From: Ensifer adhaerens
Lineage (GTDB): Bacteria > Pseudomonadota > Alphaproteobacteria > Rhizobiales > Rhizobiaceae
NCBI RefSeq assembly: GCF_002940685.1
Contig: NZ_PNFP01000003.1
Location: 310,001 to 374,000 of the forward strand
Direction: 5' to 3'
Length of the DNA: 64,000 nt
The notes beneath the pieces are model-generated. The model saw only the letters and a program-made list of their open reading frames with translations. It was not told where the DNA came from and did not search any database. Positions within the stretch are counted from its first letter, which is position 1. Every line of letters starts with the position of its first letter. The position numbers and the translations under genes were made by a program. Below are positions 61,707 through 64,000 of this stretch, one piece after another.

Positions 61707-62651
61707 TCAGGCAAATTCCTTGTGCTTGCCCGTGGCCCGGTCGACACCGGCGTAGCTATCCTTCAGGCGCGCTTGCGCGTCCCTCAGATCGCGCGGCGGC
61801 GGCGACGGATCGATGCCGACGAGCTTGGCGATGTTGTTGCCGAGATAGCCTTCGAGATCGTCCTCGGAGAGGTTGATGCCGTGCGGCGGATCCTTGCAGA
61901 GCACTTCCAGTTCGCGCAGCCACATGCCCGGATCGTTCGGCGGACTGTCCGTGCCGAAGACGATCTTGTTCTTCGGCAATTGCTGGGCGAACTCCACGAT
62001 GCGCGACTGGAAGCACCAGCCGGACTCGCAGTAAACGTTCGGCGTATCCATCGCCATCCAGAAGGATTCGAACGAGTAGTTGCCGCCGGTCTGGATGCCG
62101 AAATGACCGATGATGAAGTTGACCATCGGAAACTCGCGAATGATCGGGTAGAACATCGTCGGGATGGTGTACGGGCCGTCGCCGGTGTGGATGAGAACCA
62201 CGACGCCGAGTTCTGCGCACTTCTTCATCGCCGGACGCAGCCAGTCGAGCGCGCGGTCAGGACGATAACCGTGCATGTTGGCGTGCAGCTTCAGCATCTT
62301 GAAGCCGTATTCCTTGACGTGGAATTCCAGCTCCGCCGCGCCGTTTTCCGGTCCCCAGCGCGGGTTGTAGTTGAAGTTGCCGATGAAGCGGTCCGGGTAT
62401 TTCTGGCACAGCTCGGCGCAATAGGCCATGTAGTCGCGAATGCCGTCGCGGCCCTTGCGGTTACCGTCGCGGTAGCCGGTGTTGCCGGGCGGCGGCTGGA
62501 TGAAGCCCATGTCAATCCGGCGCGGCTTGCCGTTGATCATGTAGGGACCATCCATCAGCTTGAGCATCCGCTCGCCGGTGAAGGGCTCGCCCGTGTGACG
62601 CCACGCCTCGTCGACGAGGTTGGTCGGGTGAAGATGGGTATCAATGATCAT
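61707..62651 (-). CDS. Amidohydrolase-family protein with intact metal site (amidohydrolase_2/ACMSD-like)
   Basis: A 314-residue TIM-barrel protein of the amidohydrolase_2 group, which includes ACMSD and gamma-resorcylate decarboxylase. Metal ligands appear as His6 and His8 (DTHLHP), His155 (LIHTGDG), His183 (IGHFGIQ) and Asp235 (FGTDSPP). It could hydrolyse or non-oxidatively decarboxylate a substrate of the UbiD pathway. It is 18 bp downstream of its paralogue. Confidence 0.87.
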   Translation of the reverse strand: MIIDTHLHPTNLVDEAWRHTGEPFTGERMLKLMDGPYMINGKPRRIDMGFIQPPPGNTGYRDGNRKGRDGIRDYMAYCAELCQKYPDRFIGNFNYNPRWGPENGAAELEFHVKEYGFKMLKLHANMHGYRPDRALDWLRPAMKKCAELGVVVLIHTGDGPYTIPTMFYPIIREFPMVNFIIGHFGIQTGGNYSFESFWMAMDTPNVYCESGWCFQSRIVEFAQQLPKNKIVFGTDSPPNDPGMWLRELEVLCKDPPHGINLSEDDLEGYLGNNIAKLVGIDPSPPPRDLRDAQARLKDSYAGVDRATGKHKEFA

Positions 62652-62669
62652 TGTTCACTCCGTTCAAAT

Positions 62670-63593
62670 TTACGCGGCAAGTGCTACGCCGTGTTGGCGC
62701 AGATACGCTTCGGCTTCCTCGACGGTGGCCGGTGGTTTCGTCGCTTCCAGCCCGATCATGCGGGCGACATTGTTGCCGAGGTAATCTTCGAGCGTATCCT
62801 CATCGAGGTTCAGGCCCTGCGGCGGCTCGTGGCAGAGGACTTCCAGGAGGTTGATCCACATGCCCGGCTCGTTCGGCGGCGTGTCGGAGCCGAAGAGGAT
62901 CTTGTGCTTGGGGAGCACCTTGGCGAATTCGACGATGCGCGACTGCAGGCACCAGCCCGATTCCACGTAGACACTCGGCGTGTCGAGCGCCATCTGCATC
63001 GGCTCGAAGACGTAGACGCCACCGGTCTGGACGCCAAAATGCGCCAGGATGAAGTTCACTTCCGGGAACTCGCGGATGATCGGGTAGAACTCCGTCGGGA
63101 TCGAGTACGGACCGTCACCGGTATGCACCTTCACCATCAGGCCGAGATCGGCGCACTTCTTCATGGCCGGACGCAGCCAGTCGAGCGCACGGTCCGGGCG
63201 ATAGGCGTGCATGTTCGCCTGCAGCTGCACCATCTTGAAATCGAACTCCTTGGCGTAGCGTTCGATTTCTTCGGCGCCGTTCTGGGTGCCGTAGCGCGGG
63301 TTGTAGACGAAGCAGCCGAGGAACCGGTCGGGATGCTCGGTCACCATCTTTTCCGTGTAGGCCATGTACTGGCGGATGGCGGCCTTGCCTTCGAGATCCA
63401 TCACCTCGTGGGTGTAGATGGTGTTGCCTTGCGGCGGCTGAATGAAGGCCTTGTCGATCCGGCGCGGCTTGCCGTTCACATAGTACGGGCCATCCATCAT
63501 CTTTAGCAGTTTGTCGCCGGTGAACGCCGGTCCGTCGTGTCGCCAAGCCAGGTCCACCAGGTCGGTGGGATAGCAGCTCAGGTCAATAATCAT
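62670..63593 (-). CDS. Amidohydrolase-family paralogue lacking the HxH motif
   Basis: A 307-residue paralogue of the next gene, similar along its whole length. The N-terminal metal motif is lost: positions 6-8 read Ser-Cys-Tyr (DLSCYP) instead of His-x-His. The later ligands His157 (KVHTGDG), His185 (LAHFGVQ) and Asp237 (FGSDTPP) remain. It may bind metal differently or serve as a non-catalytic partner subunit. It is the first gene of the minus-strand operon. Confidence 0.87.
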   Translation of the reverse strand: MIIDLSCYPTDLVDLAWRHDGPAFTGDKLLKMMDGPYYVNGKPRRIDKAFIQPPQGNTIYTHEVMDLEGKAAIRQYMAYTEKMVTEHPDRFLGCFVYNPRYGTQNGAEEIERYAKEFDFKMVQLQANMHAYRPDRALDWLRPAMKKCADLGLMVKVHTGDGPYSIPTEFYPIIREFPEVNFILAHFGVQTGGVYVFEPMQMALDTPSVYVESGWCLQSRIVEFAKVLPKHKILFGSDTPPNEPGMWINLLEVLCHEPPQGLNLDEDTLEDYLGNNVARMIGLEATKPPATVEEAEAYLRQHGVALAA

Positions 63594-64000
63594 AGGTTTC
63601 TCCTGTCGTAGAGGGTCCGGTCGATGCGGGGCCGCGCGATGAACGCCATGCCGGCCGAAGCCGGGCGTGGATCCGCGATCTCAGGAAATGCCGAAGACGG
63701 AGAGAACGGGCCGGCGCATAAGCCCCCAGGACAGGGCAACCGGGCGTTCCTTTTGTGATCAGCAACGACATCGCAGCCTCATCTTCCAACAGACGGTGAG
63801 CAATTGTCGGTGCTTCTACTCGCCTCCAAGGGAACCACTGCGCGTGATCCGTGTCAACTCGAAAATTCCAGTTAAGCCATTATTTTTGAACGTCTTTTCG
63901 AAAGAAACGGCAGCGACCGCCCGCGCTGGAGGGGCGCGGGCGGCTCAGACAGAAAGGCTTACGCAAGCGCCGTCCGGCGTGGAGACTCGCTGCTAGGGCA
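63594..64000. other. Region upstream of the amidohydrolase-UbiD operon
   Basis: About 400 bp. The part next to the operon presumably holds its promoter; an AT-rich patch (TTATTTTTGAACG near 63880) is the best candidate area. The right end carries a strong hairpin and possibly the last codons of another minus-strand gene cut by the window edge (frame ending TAA at 63959-63961 with residues TALA). Confidence 0.4.
63917..63943 (-). terminator. Strong GC-rich hairpin near the right edge
   Basis: CCGCCCGCGC (63917-63926) and GCGCGGGCGG (63934-63943) form a perfect 10-bp stem with a 7-base loop. It lies 15 bp beyond a possible minus-strand stop codon (63959-63961). It could end transcription of a gene located to the right, although a U tract is not adjacent. 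Confidence 0.5.

Noticed and set aside
61629-63506. A 625-codon open frame on the plus strand opposite the two amidohydrolases
   Set aside because: It is the antisense of two clear enzyme genes with conserved metal motifs. Its apparent internal repeat comes from the paralogy of those two genes, and its composition is that of a GC-rich shadow frame.

Overview
The window reads as accessory DNA from a GC-rich alphaproteobacterium, most likely a member of the Rhizobiaceae (Sinorhizobium/Ensifer/Rhizobium type). The basis is gene content: FecI/FecR-controlled siderophore uptake, betaine and hydroxyproline-type catabolism, an IS30-type remnant and many tightly overlapping operons. This assignment is inference. 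I saw no rRNA, tRNA, CRISPR array, intact transposase or replication origin.

Layout. (1) 1-10.3 kb: mixed solute, stress and envelope genes (DUF1269-like tail, SLC13-type carrier, AI-2E family protein, PhzF-like enzyme, Tat-exported AstE-like metallohydrolase, MliC-like inhibitor, HdeD-like membrane protein). They are interspersed with decayed pieces: a frameshifted lipoprotein, an IS30 stub and a LuxR HTH stub. (2) 10.8-28.7 kb: two siderophore systems pointing away from each other. System A on the minus strand is FecI - FecR - TonB receptor - binding protein - siderophore-interacting reductase - two permeases - ATPase. System B on the plus strand is ATPase - FecI - FecR - TonB receptor - binding protein - fused FhuB-type permease. 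(3) 28.9-29.2 kb: a broken aldo/keto reductase.

(4) 29.4-58.5 kb: a large island that I interpret as uptake and catabolism of betaines, probably proline-betaine or hydroxyproline-betaine. A Rieske oxygenase and its reductase would remove the first N-methyl group. A StcD/DgcA-like flavoenzyme feeding a dedicated ETF would remove the next. Gfa and glutathione-dependent formaldehyde dehydrogenase would handle the released formaldehyde. A ProC-like reductase, an LDH2-type imine reductase, two D-amino-acid-oxidase-like enzymes, two DapA-like enzymes and an aldehyde dehydrogenase fit conversion of the demethylated (hydroxy)proline towards 2-oxoglutarate. Two near-identical glycine/proline-betaine ABC importers flank these genes, and four regulators from four families (LysR, TetR, GntR/FCD, GlxA/AraC) punctuate them. 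A cupin of the DMSP-lyase-like group sits 2 bp behind the demethylase gene and is the least explained member.

(5) 58.7-63.6 kb: a minus-strand operon of two paralogous amidohydrolases, a UbiD-type decarboxylase, its UbiX-type flavin prenyltransferase and an XdhC-family protein. It suggests a (hetero)aromatic acid decarboxylation pathway of unknown substrate. One of the two amidohydrolases has lost the N-terminal HxH metal motif.

All functions come from motif and family recognition by eye. No database search or alignment was run.
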